64,000 nt of DNA from Streptomyces sp. R41 (GTDB lineage Bacteria; Actinomycetota; Actinomycetes; Streptomycetales; Streptomycetaceae): NCBI RefSeq assembly GCF_041053055.1, contig NZ_CP163443.1, positions 1,488,001-1,552,000 on the forward strand. The letters run 5' to 3'. Position numbers and translations under genes: made by a program. Shown here piece by piece: positions 8,279-18,873 of the stretch (within the stretch, counting starts at the first letter, position 1; every line of letters begins with the position of its first letter). The notes beneath the pieces were generated by a model that saw only the letters and a program-made list of their open reading frames with translations, did no database searches and was not told the DNA's origin.

Positions 8279-9013
8279 TCATTTCAGGATGTTGACGGCC
8301 CGGGCGACCACCAGGACCACAGTCACCAGGGAGACCGAGGACTGCAGCATCATCAGCATCTTGGCCCAGCGCGACAGCGGCATCACGTCGGTCGGGCTGA
8401 AGGCGGTGGAGTTGGTGAACGACAGGTACAGGTAGTCCAGGAACGCCGGCTCCCAGTCCGGCGGCGCGGCCTGAGGGCTCTGCATCTGCACGAAGAGGAA
8501 GTCGGCGAACTGGTGGTGACCGCGGGCCCGCGCCATCGGGCCACCGCGGTCCCACTCCCAGTACCACAGCGCGAACACGATGACGTTCGTCAGCCAGATG
8601 CCGCCGCCGGTCAGCAGCAGCGGCCCGGCGTCCTTCCCCTCGGTGCCGTTCACCAGGCCCGCCACCAGCTGGACCGCCGCCCAGCCGTTGGCCAGGCTGA
8701 TCACGCCGATCAGGGCCAGGCCCAGCCACCGCAGCCACCGGGTCCGGGGCTCGACCCGCCGTGGGTTCGCGGCGATCAGACCGGCCAGCAGCACCAACTC
8801 CAGGACCGGCAGCACCCAGTACGGCTGGAGGGTGAGCCGGTGCGGCAGCATCAGCTGGAAGGCGACCGCCACCAGGATCACGGCGGTCACCGCCCAGCGC
8901 GGCTCACCCCGCGTCGCCCGGCGCCACGCGGGTGCCACCTCGCGCTCGCGGCTCTCCAGCAGCCGCTCGATCCTGGCCAGGCGGCTCTCGGCGTCGTCCA
9001 TACCGTCGGTCAT
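8279..9013 (-). CDS. Multi-pass membrane protein, channel-like C-terminus (DUF1345-like)
   Basis: 244 residues with a charged cytosolic N-terminus (a short heptad-like RLARIERLLESRE stretch), then about five to six hydrophobic segments: two around residues 40-82, one at about 97-117, one at about 130-150, and a C-terminal pair. The C-terminal part DYLYLSFTNSTAFSPTDVMPL, followed by a final helix, resembles the pore-like end of DUF1345 proteins and two-helix ion channels. No experimental role is known to me. It ends 18 nt before the lpd start codon region on the same strand, but the two genes are not overlapped, so co-transcription is uncertain. Confidence 0.7.
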   Translation of the reverse strand: MTDGMDDAESRLARIERLLESREREVAPAWRRATRGEPRWAVTAVILVAVAFQLMLPHRLTLQPYWVLPVLELVLLAGLIAANPRRVEPRTRWLRWLGLALIGVISLANGWAAVQLVAGLVNGTEGKDAGPLLLTGGGIWLTNVIVFALWYWEWDRGGPMARARGHHQFADFLFVQMQSPQAAPPDWEPAFLDYLYLSFTNSTAFSPTDVMPLSRWAKMLMMLQSSVSLVTVVLVVARAVNILK

Positions 9014-9031
9014 GGCGACGATTGTCCCGGG

Positions 9032-10432
<1,401 letters not shown>

Positions 10433-10527
10433 GACGGCCAGCCTAATGCGAGGACAAAGAAAGATCACAAGGTGACCGCGGGCCACGGCGCAGACGCTGC
10501 CGACTGCCAGCCGATGGGCCGTCACCC

Positions 10528-10640
10528 GCCTGTGCCCGACCTTCGCGATCGCCTGCGAGGGCCACGAGGTGACGACGATCGAGGGCCTGGCCAAGAACGA
10601 AGAACTCGACGCCAGGCAGCACGCGTTCATCGCCGACGCA
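10528..10640 (+). pseudogene. Fragment of a [2Fe-2S] (CoxS/xanthine dehydrogenase-type) subunit
   Basis: In one frame the DNA reads [19 protein letters not shown] and then [19 protein letters not shown]. This matches the middle of the ferredoxin-like small subunits of molybdenum hydroxylases (the EVTTIEGLA signature followed by a helix leading to the second cysteine motif). The cysteine-rich parts on either side are missing. It is clearly a relic. Confidence 0.6.
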
Positions 10641-10641
10641 C

Positions 10642-11502
10642 ATGGTCACGATGGGCGGCAACATGATGCAGCACGTGCTGATGGAGGACTACCTGCGTCG
10701 GTTCCGGCTCGGGCCGCGCACGCAGAGCCTGGCCTGGACTGTGGCAGTGGCGCCGGCGGACTGGATCGGGAGTGGGACCTGGGTCCGGACGGCGCGCGGC
10801 CTCAGCGGGCAGGAGCGGGACGCGGTCCGGTTCCGGGTGGCGCAGGGCATCACGGGCCGTCCGGGGAACGCCTCGAAGGGGTGGCGGCGATGGGCGGAGG
10901 AGGCCTTCCATCCGCCGTAGCCCTGGCGGGAGTTGCTGGACGCGGCGGTCCGTTCGGCGGCCTCAGGCCCGGGCGCGGGCGCGGGCTACACGTACGGCCG
11001 GCCGTCACGGCGCTCGGCCGGGAATGCCCGGCGCCGTGCTGCCGAGCCTTCGGCGCAGGCCGCCCCGGGTCTCCGTGGTCATCGACACCTCCGGCTCGGT
11101 CAGTGACACCGAACTGGGCAGCGCGATCCTCGATGTTGCCGCGATCTCCCGTGCCGTGGGCGCCCGTCGCGACCGGATCACCGTGCTGCCGTGCGACGCG
11201 GCGGCCCGGATCGTGCACCCGCTGTGCCGCGGCGAGGGCATACCGCCGATGGGCGGTGGGGATACGGATCTTCGTGCGGGCTTCGCCAAGGCGCTCCGAG
11301 CGAATCCCCGCCCCTATGCCATCGTGGTCCTGACCGACGGCCAGACGCCCTGGCCGGCACGCGACCACCGTGCCGGACGGTGGTGGGTCTGTTCCCTCGG
11401 CAGCACGCAGCGAGGTCGTGGGACGAGGACGATCCCGTGCCGGACTCGCCGCCCGACTGGGCACGAGTGGTCGTCATCGGGTCGGCTCCCGCCGCCCGGT
11501 GA
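10642..11502 (+). pseudogene. VWA-domain protein of the DUF2201 metallopeptidase-like family, broken
   Basis: The family layout is recognisable across several frames. First comes the N-terminal helical part (RGLSGQERDAVRFRVAQGI ... WRRWAEEAFHPP), then an in-frame TAG at 10918. The same frame continues PWRELLDAAVRSAA ... YTYGRPSRRS, shifts near 11025 to VLPSLRRRPPRVSVVIDTSG (the MIDAS DTSGS of the VWA domain) and TDLRAGFAKAL, and shifts again near 11355 to the ending SPPDWARVVVIGSAPAAR. One stop and at least two frameshifts make a dead gene. Intact relatives often sit beside MoxR-type AAA ATPases; none is seen here. Confidence 0.75.
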
Positions 11503-11548
11503 GGCAGCGATCCCGGGCACTGGAGGGGCTCGCGCCTCAACCCGAAGA

Positions 11549-13000
11549 TCACGGCTCCCGGTGCTCGTGCGACGCCGCTTCCAGCGCCTCGGCCTCCGCC
11601 TCCGCCAGGCGTGTCTCGGCCTCGACGTCGATCGACCGGGTGAGCAGCCAGTAGAGCGCCGCGGAGACGGGCAGCCCGATGAACAGGGCGATGTCCGCTC
11701 CGCCGAGCGCCTCGGCGGCAGGTCCGACGTAGAGCGTGCCGACGGAGAAGAACGGCACCATCACGGCGAACCCGACCAGGTAGGCGATGATGCCGTGCCA
11801 GCCCCAGCGGCCGTAGATGCCGTGCGGATTGAAGATCTCGGCGACCGCGTAGTGGCCGCGGCGCACCACGTAGTAGTCCATGAGGTTGACCGCGGTCCAC
11901 GGAATGAACAGGTAGAGCACCAGCAGAAGGAAGTTGTTGAAGTTCTCCAGGAAGTGGGCGGTGGCGGCCAGCGCACCCACCACGGAGAGCACCGCGGTGA
12001 GGCCGATCGTCACGAGCCGTACGGCCAGGGTCGGCCGCACTCTCTTGAACGAGTCGATCGCGCTGATGAGCGTGAGGGACCCGCCGTACATGTTCAGCGC
12101 GGTCACCGAGATCAGGCCCAGGGCGGCGAACAGCAGCACGATCGCGCCGAACCCGCTGAAGACCTTGTCACCCGCGGCGTTGATCGAGCGGATCGTCTCG
12201 AAATCCTCGCCCGCCCACGCGGCGAGCAGCGCCCCGAGCATCATCAGCCAGATACCGCCGAGCGCCGACCCGAAGTACGTCCAGTAGAAGGTCTTGCGGA
12301 CGGTCACGTCCGGAGGGAGGTAGCGGGAGTAGTCCGAGACGTAGATGGCCCAGCTGATCTGGTAACCGGCGACCACGCCGAACTGCGCGAGGAACGGGGT
12401 CCACTGGAAGCCGCCGAGGTCGAAGGAGCCGGGGGGATAGTGCAGGGTGACCAGCACGCCCACGGTGAAGACCCCGAAGATGACCAGGAAGGTGTAGGTG
12501 AGGACCCGCTCGGCGCGGTGGATGACGTCATAGCCCACCAGCGCGATGACCAGCGCGATGAGGGTGACCACGACGACCCACAGCTTGACGCCGCCGTGCA
12601 CCGTGGTGTGCAGCGCCTCGCCGGCCAGGATCGTGTTGAAGACGTTGAATCCGGCGTACTGCACATAGGCGAACAGCCACACCAGCAGGGCTCCGACATA
12701 GCCGAACTGCGGCCGAGACTGGATCATCTGCGGCAGACCCAGTTGCGGGCCCTGCGCGGAGTGGAAGGCCATGAAGAACGTGCCGAGGATGGTGCCCGCG
12801 GCGATGGCGATCAGCGACCAGACGAGGTTGCCGCCCTCGGTGATGCTGATCAGTCCCACCGCCAGAGTGGCGATCTGCGCGTTGGACATGAACCACAGAG
12901 GCCCGAGGTGCCACAGCTTTCCGTGCCGCTCGTCCAGGGGGACGTAGTCGATGGAGCGGATTTCCAGACCCGATACCCGTGGCTGTGATGCTGTGGTCAC
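11549..13000 (-). CDS. NCS1-family nucleobase/cytosine-purine permease
   Basis: 483 residues with about 12 hydrophobic segments. The N-terminal signature of NCS1 cation symporters is visible (PLWFMSNAQIATLAVGLISI), followed by GLPQMIQSRPQFGYVGA. Members import cytosine, purines, allantoin or hydantoins with H+ or Na+; the substrate here is not predictable. The start is the ATG at 13000 after a good GGAGG (minus strand, about 13008). The gene is single, with a divergent glycosyltransferase upstream and pseudogene debris downstream. A short Glu/Ala-rich cytosolic tail ends the protein. Confidence 0.88.
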   Translation of the reverse strand: MTTASQPRVSGLEIRSIDYVPLDERHGKLWHLGPLWFMSNAQIATLAVGLISITEGGNLVWSLIAIAAGTILGTFFMAFHSAQGPQLGLPQMIQSRPQFGYVGALLVWLFAYVQYAGFNVFNTILAGEALHTTVHGGVKLWVVVVTLIALVIALVGYDVIHRAERVLTYTFLVIFGVFTVGVLVTLHYPPGSFDLGGFQWTPFLAQFGVVAGYQISWAIYVSDYSRYLPPDVTVRKTFYWTYFGSALGGIWLMMLGALLAAWAGEDFETIRSINAAGDKVFSGFGAIVLLFAALGLISVTALNMYGGSLTLISAIDSFKRVRPTLAVRLVTIGLTAVLSVVGALAATAHFLENFNNFLLLVLYLFIPWTAVNLMDYYVVRRGHYAVAEIFNPHGIYGRWGWHGIIAYLVGFAVMVPFFSVGTLYVGPAAEALGGADIALFIGLPVSAALYWLLTRSIDVEAETRLAEAEAEALEAASHEHREP

Positions 13001-13221
13001 GAGTGCCTCCTTTGATGATATTCACCATCGAATGAGAAGATTCTCCACCCATGACCACGTTCATCCCCCGAGCCGCACCGGTCAAGGAGGACCGTACCGG
13101 CCGGTGGGTCCGACCGGCCCGCACTCCTCCGCTTCCCGGCGGGCTGCCGAGGCGGCACCGATAAGCCTACGAAGTGGTAACAGGCGACAACCGTGAGGTA
13201 GTTGCCGTGGTCTAGCCCACC

Positions 13222-14487
13222 ATGAAGATCTCTTTCCTGCTCCACAACGCCTACGGAATCGGAGGCACGATCACCACCACGTTCAACTTGGCCCACGCAC
13301 TGGCCGAGCGGCACGAGGTGGAGATCGTCTCCGCGCTGCGGCACCGGGAGCACCCGACCTTCACCCTGGACCCGAGGGTGTCGCTGCGGCCACTGGTGGA
13401 CCTCAGGCAGGAGGAGCGGCATCCGTTGCATCTGAGACCGGCGAGGGTGTTCCCGCGCGGCGAGTACCGGTACCGGCAGTACAGCGAGTTGACCGACCAG
13501 CGGCTCGGCGAGTGCCTCGCCACGATCGACGCCGACGTCGTGATCGGAACCAGGCCGGGCCTCAACGTGCATCTCGCGCTCCAGGCTCCGCGCCACGTCG
13601 TACGCATCGGGCAGGAGCACCTCACCCTGGACAATCATCCGCCGCGGCTGCGCAACACGCTGCGCCGTGCCTACCGTGGGCTCGACGCGATCACCACGGT
13701 GACCGAGGCGGACGCCGCCGTCTACCGGCGCAAGATGAGGCTGCCCGGCGTACGGGTGGAGACACTCCCGAACAGCGTGCCGGATCCCGCACTGCCGGCG
13801 GCGGACGGCAACGCGAAAGTGGTCGTCGCGGCCGGCCGACTGGTCCCGGTGAAACGGTACGACCTGCTCATCGAGGCCTTCGCCGTGGTCGCCGCCGAAC
13901 GCCCGGACTGGCAGCTGCGCATCTACGGCAGGGGTGAGCAACACGATCGGCTGCGACAGCTCATCGCGGACCTCGGTCTGTGGAACAACGTCTTCCTGAT
14001 GGGTGCGGTGGCTCCCATGGAAGCGGAGTGGGTCAAGGGCTCGATCGGAGCGGCCGCCTCCAGCTTCGAGCCGTTCGGCATGACGATCGTCGAGGCGATG
14101 CGCTGCGGCCTGCCGGTGGTGAGCACCGACTGCCCCTATGGACCCGGTGAAATCATCCAGGACGGGGTCGACGGCCGGCTCGTTCCGGTCGGGGACCGTG
14201 ACGCGCTGGGCGCGGCCCTGCTGGAACTGGTCCGTGACGACGACCGGCGCCGCGATACGGGCCGAGCGGCCCTGGAGAACGCGCGGCGGTTCTCTCCCGG
14301 CCCTGTGGTCGAGCAGGCCGAGCGCCTGTTCGCCGAGGCGGTCTCGGCGAGAAGGGCGGGGCGACGGGCCGTACAAAGGCGTGCCCGCGTGCACCGCGTC
14401 CTCGTCAGCCAGGGTTTCGCCGCCCGCGACGTCGCATCCGCCGCGGCCGGCAGCGCGCTGCGCCTTGCATGGAGGGGGCGGCGGTGA
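13222..14487 (+). CDS. GT4-type (GT-B) glycosyltransferase
   Basis: 421 residues. The N-terminal domain starts MKISFLLHNAYGIGGTITTT, a nucleotide-sugar-fold strand with a glycine loop. The C-terminal domain shows AAGRLVPVKRYDLLIEAF and the EX7E pair in FEPFGMTIVEAMRCGLPVV, which bind the NDP-sugar. Such retaining enzymes add sugars to teichoic acids, capsules or other polymers. The gene overlaps the next one by GTGA, so the two form a two-gene operon; the second product resembles proteins that accompany actinomycete wall-polymer glycosyltransferases. Confidence 0.88.
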   Translation: MKISFLLHNAYGIGGTITTTFNLAHALAERHEVEIVSALRHREHPTFTLDPRVSLRPLVDLRQEERHPLHLRPARVFPRGEYRYRQYSELTDQRLGECLATIDADVVIGTRPGLNVHLALQAPRHVVRIGQEHLTLDNHPPRLRNTLRRAYRGLDAITTVTEADAAVYRRKMRLPGVRVETLPNSVPDPALPAADGNAKVVVAAGRLVPVKRYDLLIEAFAVVAAERPDWQLRIYGRGEQHDRLRQLIADLGLWNNVFLMGAVAPMEAEWVKGSIGAAASSFEPFGMTIVEAMRCGLPVVSTDCPYGPGEIIQDGVDGRLVPVGDRDALGAALLELVRDDDRRRDTGRAALENARRFSPGPVVEQAERLFAEAVSARRAGRRAVQRRARVHRVLVSQGFAARDVASAAAGSALRLAWRGRR

Positions 14488-15302
14488 GCGGGGGCGACGG
14501 TGCGCAACCACGCGTCGACTGCGTGGTCGATACGGACGGCCGCATCACCTTCGGTCTGCCGATGGGGTCGACCGAAGGTCATCAGTTGCTGCTGCGGCTG
14601 CGCCCGAAGAAGGGACAACCCGAGAAGGTCCGTCACGTCCTTGACCTGGAGCTCGCCGACGACGGTCGCCGACGCGCCGTCCTGGGCCCGGACGCCGTTC
14701 TCGCGGAGGGCCGGTGGGACGTGTACCTGCTCCGGGAACCGGGATCCCAGCGGCAGCGTGTGCGCCCAGGCCTGCGCGACCTACGGGCCCTCGTCGACGG
14801 ACACCTGCATGACCGGCGGTCACCGCTGGCCGTGCGCATTCCCTACGTCACCAAGGACGGCTGTCTCGCGGTACGGGCCTGGTTGCGCCCCGCCCACGCG
14901 GAGGTCGACGGCATCGACGTCACGGACCGGTCGATGACGGTCGGCGCACGCCTGCACGGCGCCTCGCTCGGGGAGGGAGCCGTCGTATGCCTGCGCCTGC
15001 GGGGCGGCAGCGGCACCCTACGCGTCCTCGAGCCGCGGGCCGGCGACGACGGCCGAAGCTTCTCCTTCACCGTCGACTACGAGGAGTTGGACGCCGGCAC
15101 GGGCGCTGGGAGCGGCGTCTGGGACGTCTTCGTGCAGCCTGCCGCGGCAGCACCTCTCATCCGGGTCGCCCGTCTCCTCGACGACGTGGCGGACCGCAAG
15201 GAGGTGTTCGTCTACCCGGCGGTCACGCACGGCGGTGCCGTCCTGCGCCCCTACTACACCGTCGACAACGACCTCTCCGTGACGGTGACGAAGGCTGGTT
15301 GA
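14484..15302 (+). CDS. Hypothetical beta-rich protein co-transcribed with glycosyltransferase
   Basis: 272 residues from the GTG at 14484, which overlaps the upstream stop and has GGAGGGG 6 nt before it; an in-frame ATG at 14469 is less likely. The product has no signal peptide or membrane segment. It is built of repeated beta-strand-like blocks with Trp-Asp-Val motifs (RWDVYLLREP, VWDVFVQPA) spaced as if two Ig-like modules were present, plus a C-terminal YYTVDNDLSVTV. I do not recognise a catalytic family. Translational coupling suggests that it works with the glycosyltransferase, possibly as a substrate-binding or modification partner. Confidence 0.75.
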   Translation: MSGGDGAQPRVDCVVDTDGRITFGLPMGSTEGHQLLLRLRPKKGQPEKVRHVLDLELADDGRRRAVLGPDAVLAEGRWDVYLLREPGSQRQRVRPGLRDLRALVDGHLHDRRSPLAVRIPYVTKDGCLAVRAWLRPAHAEVDGIDVTDRSMTVGARLHGASLGEGAVVCLRLRGGSGTLRVLEPRAGDDGRSFSFTVDYEELDAGTGAGSGVWDVFVQPAAAAPLIRVARLLDDVADRKEVFVYPAVTHGGAVLRPYYTVDNDLSVTVTKAG

Positions 15303-15340
15303 GGCTCGGTCGGCAGCAGGCCCTGGAGGCAGGCGGGTGA

Positions 15341-16432
15341 TCAGTACTCCAGTTCGGGGCGCAGGGGGCCGCCCACCGCGTGGAGGTGCCGCAGCACCTG
15401 GGCGTAGGAGTTGAGGAGTCCGGTCTCGTGATACGCGATGCCGTGCCGGGCGCAGAACGTGCGCACGAGTTCCTGGGCATGGCGCAGGCTGGGCCGCGGC
15501 ATGGAGGGGAACAGGTGGTGCTCGATCTGGTAGTTCAGCCCGCCGAGCGCGAGGTCGGTGATCCGGCCGCCGCGGATGTTGCGTGAGGTCAGTACCTGCC
15601 GGCGCAGGAAATCGATCTTGTCGTCCTTGGCGAACATGGCCATGCCCTTGTGGTTGGGGGCGAAAGAGCACCCCATGTACAGCCCGAACAGGCCTTGGTG
15701 CACGGCGATGAAGCACACGGCCTGGACGGGAGACAGGACCAGGAACACGGCGGCGAGATAGCCGCCGAGATGCGCCGTCAGCAGTCCCGCTTCGGCCAGC
15801 TTGGTCGTCCGCGAGGTCGCGGTGCCGGTGCGGTCGAGCAGCGCCCGTACGCCGGCGACGTGCAGGGCGAGTCCTTCCAGAAGCAGCATCGGGAAGAACA
15901 GCCAGGCCTGGTGACGGGCCAGCCAGGCATACGCCCCGCTGCGGACGCGGGCGTGGTCCTCGGTGAAGGCGATCGCGCCATCGGCGATGTCGGGGTCGCG
16001 GTCGACGTGGTTGGGGTGGGAATGGTGCCGGTTGTGCTTGGCGATCCACCAGCCGTAGCTGAGGCCGATCAGCAGGTCGGCGTGCACGCGGCCGAGCACG
16101 TTGTTGACGCGCTTGGAGGCGGCGATCTGGTGGTGTCCGGCGTCGTGCCCGATGAACCCGGTCTGGGTGAACATCACCGCGAGGAAGGCGGCGGTCACCA
16201 GCTGCCACCACGACTGCCCGATCAGGGCGAACGCGGTCCAGCCGGCGGCGAGCAGGAGCAGGTTCGCCCCGACCTTGACGGAGTAGTAGCCCGGCCGCCG
16301 CTTCAGCAACCCGCTCCGCTTCACCTCGCGGGAGAGTGCGGCGTAGTCGCTGCCCCGGCCACCGGGCAAGGGTTTGGTCATCTCGGCGTGGTCCGCCGGA
16401 CCGGCGTCCCGGTAGCTGACGTCAGTGGTCAC
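15341..16432 (-). CDS. Membrane fatty-acid desaturase (acyl-lipid, front-end type)
   Basis: 363 residues from the GTG at 16432, chosen because AAAGGA lies about 7 nt upstream; an ATG at 16453 lacks one. The three histidine boxes that hold the di-iron centre are HDAGHH (residues 96-101), HNRHH (132-136) and QIEHH near the C-terminus (about 310), the last with Q as in delta-6/front-end desaturases. Hydrophobic helices lie between the boxes. The enzyme introduces a double bond into membrane acyl chains using a reductase partner. The cold-shock gene just upstream on the same strand fits a role in membrane fluidity, though a strong terminator separates them. Confidence 0.92.
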   Translation of the reverse strand: MTTDVSYRDAGPADHAEMTKPLPGGRGSDYAALSREVKRSGLLKRRPGYYSVKVGANLLLLAAGWTAFALIGQSWWQLVTAAFLAVMFTQTGFIGHDAGHHQIAASKRVNNVLGRVHADLLIGLSYGWWIAKHNRHHSHPNHVDRDPDIADGAIAFTEDHARVRSGAYAWLARHQAWLFFPMLLLEGLALHVAGVRALLDRTGTATSRTTKLAEAGLLTAHLGGYLAAVFLVLSPVQAVCFIAVHQGLFGLYMGCSFAPNHKGMAMFAKDDKIDFLRRQVLTSRNIRGGRITDLALGGLNYQIEHHLFPSMPRPSLRHAQELVRTFCARHGIAYHETGLLNSYAQVLRHLHAVGGPLRPELEY

Positions 16433-16512
16433 AGTGTTCCTTTCGGCGTGCACGGGCGCTGCCTCCGGCGCGAGGGCGGGGCGCCGTCAAGGGCGCCGTT
16501 CGGGGGCAGCGC

Positions 16513-16541
16513 GAGGCAGGCCCGCGGCGCGGGCCTGCCTC
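16513..16541 (-). terminator. Strong stem-loop terminator after cold-shock gene
   Basis: Perfect 13-bp arms GAGGCAGGCCCGC (16513-16525) and GCGGGCCTGCCTC (16529-16541) around a 3-nt loop, 15 nt beyond the csp stop codon and upstream of the desaturase. Confidence 0.85.
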
Positions 16542-16555
16542 GGAATGGGGTGTCC

Positions 16556-16759
16556 TCAGAGCGCGCGGACCTGGTCGGCCTGCATGCCCTTGGGGCCCTG
16601 GCTGGCGGTGAACTCCACCCGCTGGTTCTCTTCCAGGGAGCGGAAACCACCCGTGTCGATCGCCGAGTGGTGGACGAAGATGTCGGCGCCGCCCTCATCG
16701 GGGGCGATGAAGCCGAAACCCTTGTCCGCGTTGAACCACTTCACGGTTCCTTGAGCCAT
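16556..16759 (-). CDS. Cold-shock protein (CspA family)
   Basis: 67 residues, a full-length CSD. RNP1 is KGFGFI (residues 13-18) and RNP2 is DIFVHHSAI; the N-terminus is the standard [18 protein letters not shown]. It binds single-stranded RNA/DNA as a chaperone. The start is at 16759 with AAGGAG 8 nt upstream. The leader is long, and the SD core pairs with GTCTCC upstream on the mRNA (16765-16770 with 16791-16796), which may make translation structure-dependent. It is monocistronic, with a strong terminator downstream. Confidence 0.95.
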   Translation of the reverse strand: MAQGTVKWFNADKGFGFIAPDEGGADIFVHHSAIDTGGFRSLEENQRVEFTASQGPKGMQADQVRAL

Positions 16760-16764
16760 GTGAC

Positions 16765-16796
16765 GTCTCCTTCGAGATGGCGAGTAGGTCGGAGAC
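16765..16796 (-). promoter_or_regulatory. Possible SD-sequestering stem in csp leader
   Basis: GTCTCC (16765-16770) and GGAGAC (16791-16796) are complementary with a 20-nt loop. On the mRNA the GGAGAC of the Shine-Dalgarno region is one arm. Six pairs is weak, so this is only suggestive. Confidence 0.3.
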
Positions 16797-16959
16797 CGCG
16801 CACTCGCGCGATCCCGGGCTGCTGGTCGCCAGCCGTCGAAGAAAACCCCCGCAAACGGCAAAGCACCCGCTGTCAGAACTCCGCGGGCGCTTCCACGTTC
16901 GCAAACTTCAACTACAACCACTCCCTACAACGTGCGGAGCGCGGGGATCGTTCCCGGTC

Positions 16960-17028
16960 GGGCGGGGAAGGGTCCGGCGGCCGGGCGAAGAAGGGCTCGA
17001 CGACCGGGCGGAGAAGGGCTCGGCGACG
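16960..17028. repeat. Three tandem copies of a 23-bp repeat
   Basis: Copies at 16960-16982, 16983-17005 and 17006-17028, each starting GGGCGRRGAAGGG and ending in CGRCGRCS, with a few mismatches. They lie in the 554-bp gap between the divergent csp gene and the 90-residue protein gene at 17314. The rest of that gap shows no convincing gene. Confidence 0.7.
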
Positions 17029-17313
17029 CCCTGGCGGGTCGGCTCCGGGTCCGGAGAGGAGTACCGTGGCGGCACCGAGCGCATCTCGCATGCCGTCATC
17101 CGTTTCGGCGTCGCCCTCGGGGAACGGCAAGGCCGGAGCACATCAGGTCCGGTCGGAAAAGAGCCGCACCATGCCGCCTGGCTCGTACTGTCGCGCTGTC
17201 TTCCGTATCCCGTTCCGCGCCCCCTCGTAGCGGATTTCCTCGTTCCCGGGGTGTCTGAGAGGCATTCCGGCGCCTCATGCACGCCCTGAAACGATCAAGA
17301 GGATGCAGGACGC

Positions 17314-17586
17314 ATGTATTCACAGGACTCGATCTCCGGCCGCCGCCGCGGCCGCCCCGAACCGACCGCCGAGATGCTCTCCGGACTGGCGTGCCTCATC
17401 TGCGGCACCGACTACCGGAACGCGCCCGACCCGGAGGCGGTAGTGGTTTCCCACCGCGACGACAGGCAGCTGCTGGCCTGCCACGGAACGTGCGCACGCA
17501 TCGTGAGCGGGTCGGTCAACGGTCTGGACGAGACGCCCCTCCCGCTGGCCGAGCGCGTACGCAGGCACCAGGCCGACCGCTCCTGA
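17314..17586 (+). CDS. Small hypothetical protein with cysteine motifs
   Basis: 90 residues, start ATG at 17314 behind AGGATGCAGGA. It contains CLICG in the middle and a C-H-G-T-C (CHGTC) about 29 residues later, which could form a metal site; otherwise it is rich in Arg and Asp. No signal peptide. It lies 56 nt upstream of the dehydrogenase on the same strand and may be co-transcribed. I do not recognise the family. Confidence 0.7.
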   Translation: MYSQDSISGRRRGRPEPTAEMLSGLACLICGTDYRNAPDPEAVVVSHRDDRQLLACHGTCARIVSGSVNGLDETPLPLAERVRRHQADRS

Positions 17587-17642
17587 CCCGGAAGCCCGGC
17601 AGCCGCAACCAGCACGACAAGAACGAAATGATGAGGAAGCGC

Positions 17643-18824
17643 ATGAGCCTGATGAGCCTCGGAGTACTCGCCTCCTCCCGCAAGGAGAACGAGTTCCGGC
17701 TGCCGTTGCACCCCGGTCACCTCGGCCGGATCGCCCCTGATGTACGCGAGAAGATCTTCCTCGAACAGGGCTACGGCGAACGGTTCGGCGTCGCCGACGA
17801 CGCGCTGCGACCGCTCGTGGCCGGCCTGCGCTCCCGCGAGCAACTTCTCGCCGAGTGCGACGTGTTGCTGCTGCCCAAACCCATGCACGAAGACGCCGCG
17901 GCGCTGCGCGAGGGCCAGGTGCTGTGGGGATGGCCGCACTGCGTGCAGGACGAGAAGATGACCCAGATCGGCATCGATCGACGGTTGACCCTCATCGCCT
18001 GGGAGGCCATGAACCACTGGACGTCCACCGGCGCCTTCAGTGTCCATGTGTTCCACAAGAACAACGAGCTCGCCGGTTACTGCTCGGTGCTGCACGCCCT
18101 GCAACTCGGCGGGCTGACCGGCAGCTACGGGCGTCGTCTGCGCGCGGTGGTCATCAGCTTCGGCGCCACGGCGCGCGGAGCGGTCACGGGCCTGGGCGCC
18201 ATGGGCGTTTCCGACGTCACGGTGCTCACCCAACGCGCCGCGGCGGCCGTGGCGTCGCCGATGCCGTCGGTCGTGATGGGGCACTTCGAGGAGCAGGAGG
18301 ACGATCCCTCACGCCTGCGGGCATTCACCGCGGCCGGTTCCATGCCGCTGGCGGAGTACCTGGCCGGGTTCGACATCATCGTCAACTGCGTCCTCCAGGA
18401 CACCGACGCGCCGCTCATGTTCGTCACCGACGAGGAACTCGCTCTCTTCCGGCCGGGGACCTTCTTCATCGACGTCGCCTGCGACGAGGGCATGGGCTTC
18501 GCATGGGCCCGCCCGACCACCTTCGGCGCGCCCATGCACACGGTGGGGTCGGGCTGCCACTACTACGGGGTGGATCACAGCCCGTCCCACCTGTGGAACT
18601 CCGCGACCTGGGAAATCAGCGAGGCGCTCCTTCCCTACCTGCGCAAGGTCATGAGCGGTCCCGCGTCATGGGAGGCCGACGCCACCGTCAAGAACGCCAT
18701 CGAGATCCGCGACGGCGTTGTCCAGAACCCGAAGATCCTCTCCTTCCAGCACCGGACAGCCGCCTACCCCCACGGCCGCGAGGTCCCGGCCCCGGAGCTG
18801 CGCTCCCTCGCACGACCGGCCTGA
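17643..18824 (+). CDS. NAD(P)-dependent alanine dehydrogenase / N5-(carboxyethyl)ornithine synthase-like enzyme
   Basis: 393 residues. The N-terminal half begins GVLASSRKENEFRLPLHPGH, the KENExR-type motif of the alanine dehydrogenase/PNT/saccharopine dehydrogenase superfamily. The C-terminal half has a nucleotide-binding strand (AVVISFGATARGAVTGLGAMG) and SGCHYYGVDHSPSHLWN, as in the CEO synthase branch. That branch reduces an imine formed from an amino acid and a keto acid. I chose the ATG at 17643, preceded by GAGGAAG; two ATGs just upstream (17628, 17631) are alternatives. The exact substrate is unknown. Confidence 0.8.
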   Translation: MSLMSLGVLASSRKENEFRLPLHPGHLGRIAPDVREKIFLEQGYGERFGVADDALRPLVAGLRSREQLLAECDVLLLPKPMHEDAAALREGQVLWGWPHCVQDEKMTQIGIDRRLTLIAWEAMNHWTSTGAFSVHVFHKNNELAGYCSVLHALQLGGLTGSYGRRLRAVVISFGATARGAVTGLGAMGVSDVTVLTQRAAAAVASPMPSVVMGHFEEQEDDPSRLRAFTAAGSMPLAEYLAGFDIIVNCVLQDTDAPLMFVTDEELALFRPGTFFIDVACDEGMGFAWARPTTFGAPMHTVGSGCHYYGVDHSPSHLWNSATWEISEALLPYLRKVMSGPASWEADATVKNAIEIRDGVVQNPKILSFQHRTAAYPHGREVPAPELRSLARPA

Positions 18825-18825
18825 C

Positions 18826-18845
18826 GACTCCGGCGGTGCCGAGTC
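18826..18845. terminator. Short stem-loop between convergent genes
   Basis: GACTC-CGGC (18826-18834) pairs with GCC-GAGTC (18838-18845) with one bulged base, in the 49-bp gap between the dehydrogenase stop and the convergent helicase stop. Confidence 0.5.
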
Positions 18846-18873
18846 AGCAGGGGCTTGTCAGCCTGCCCTCGGC

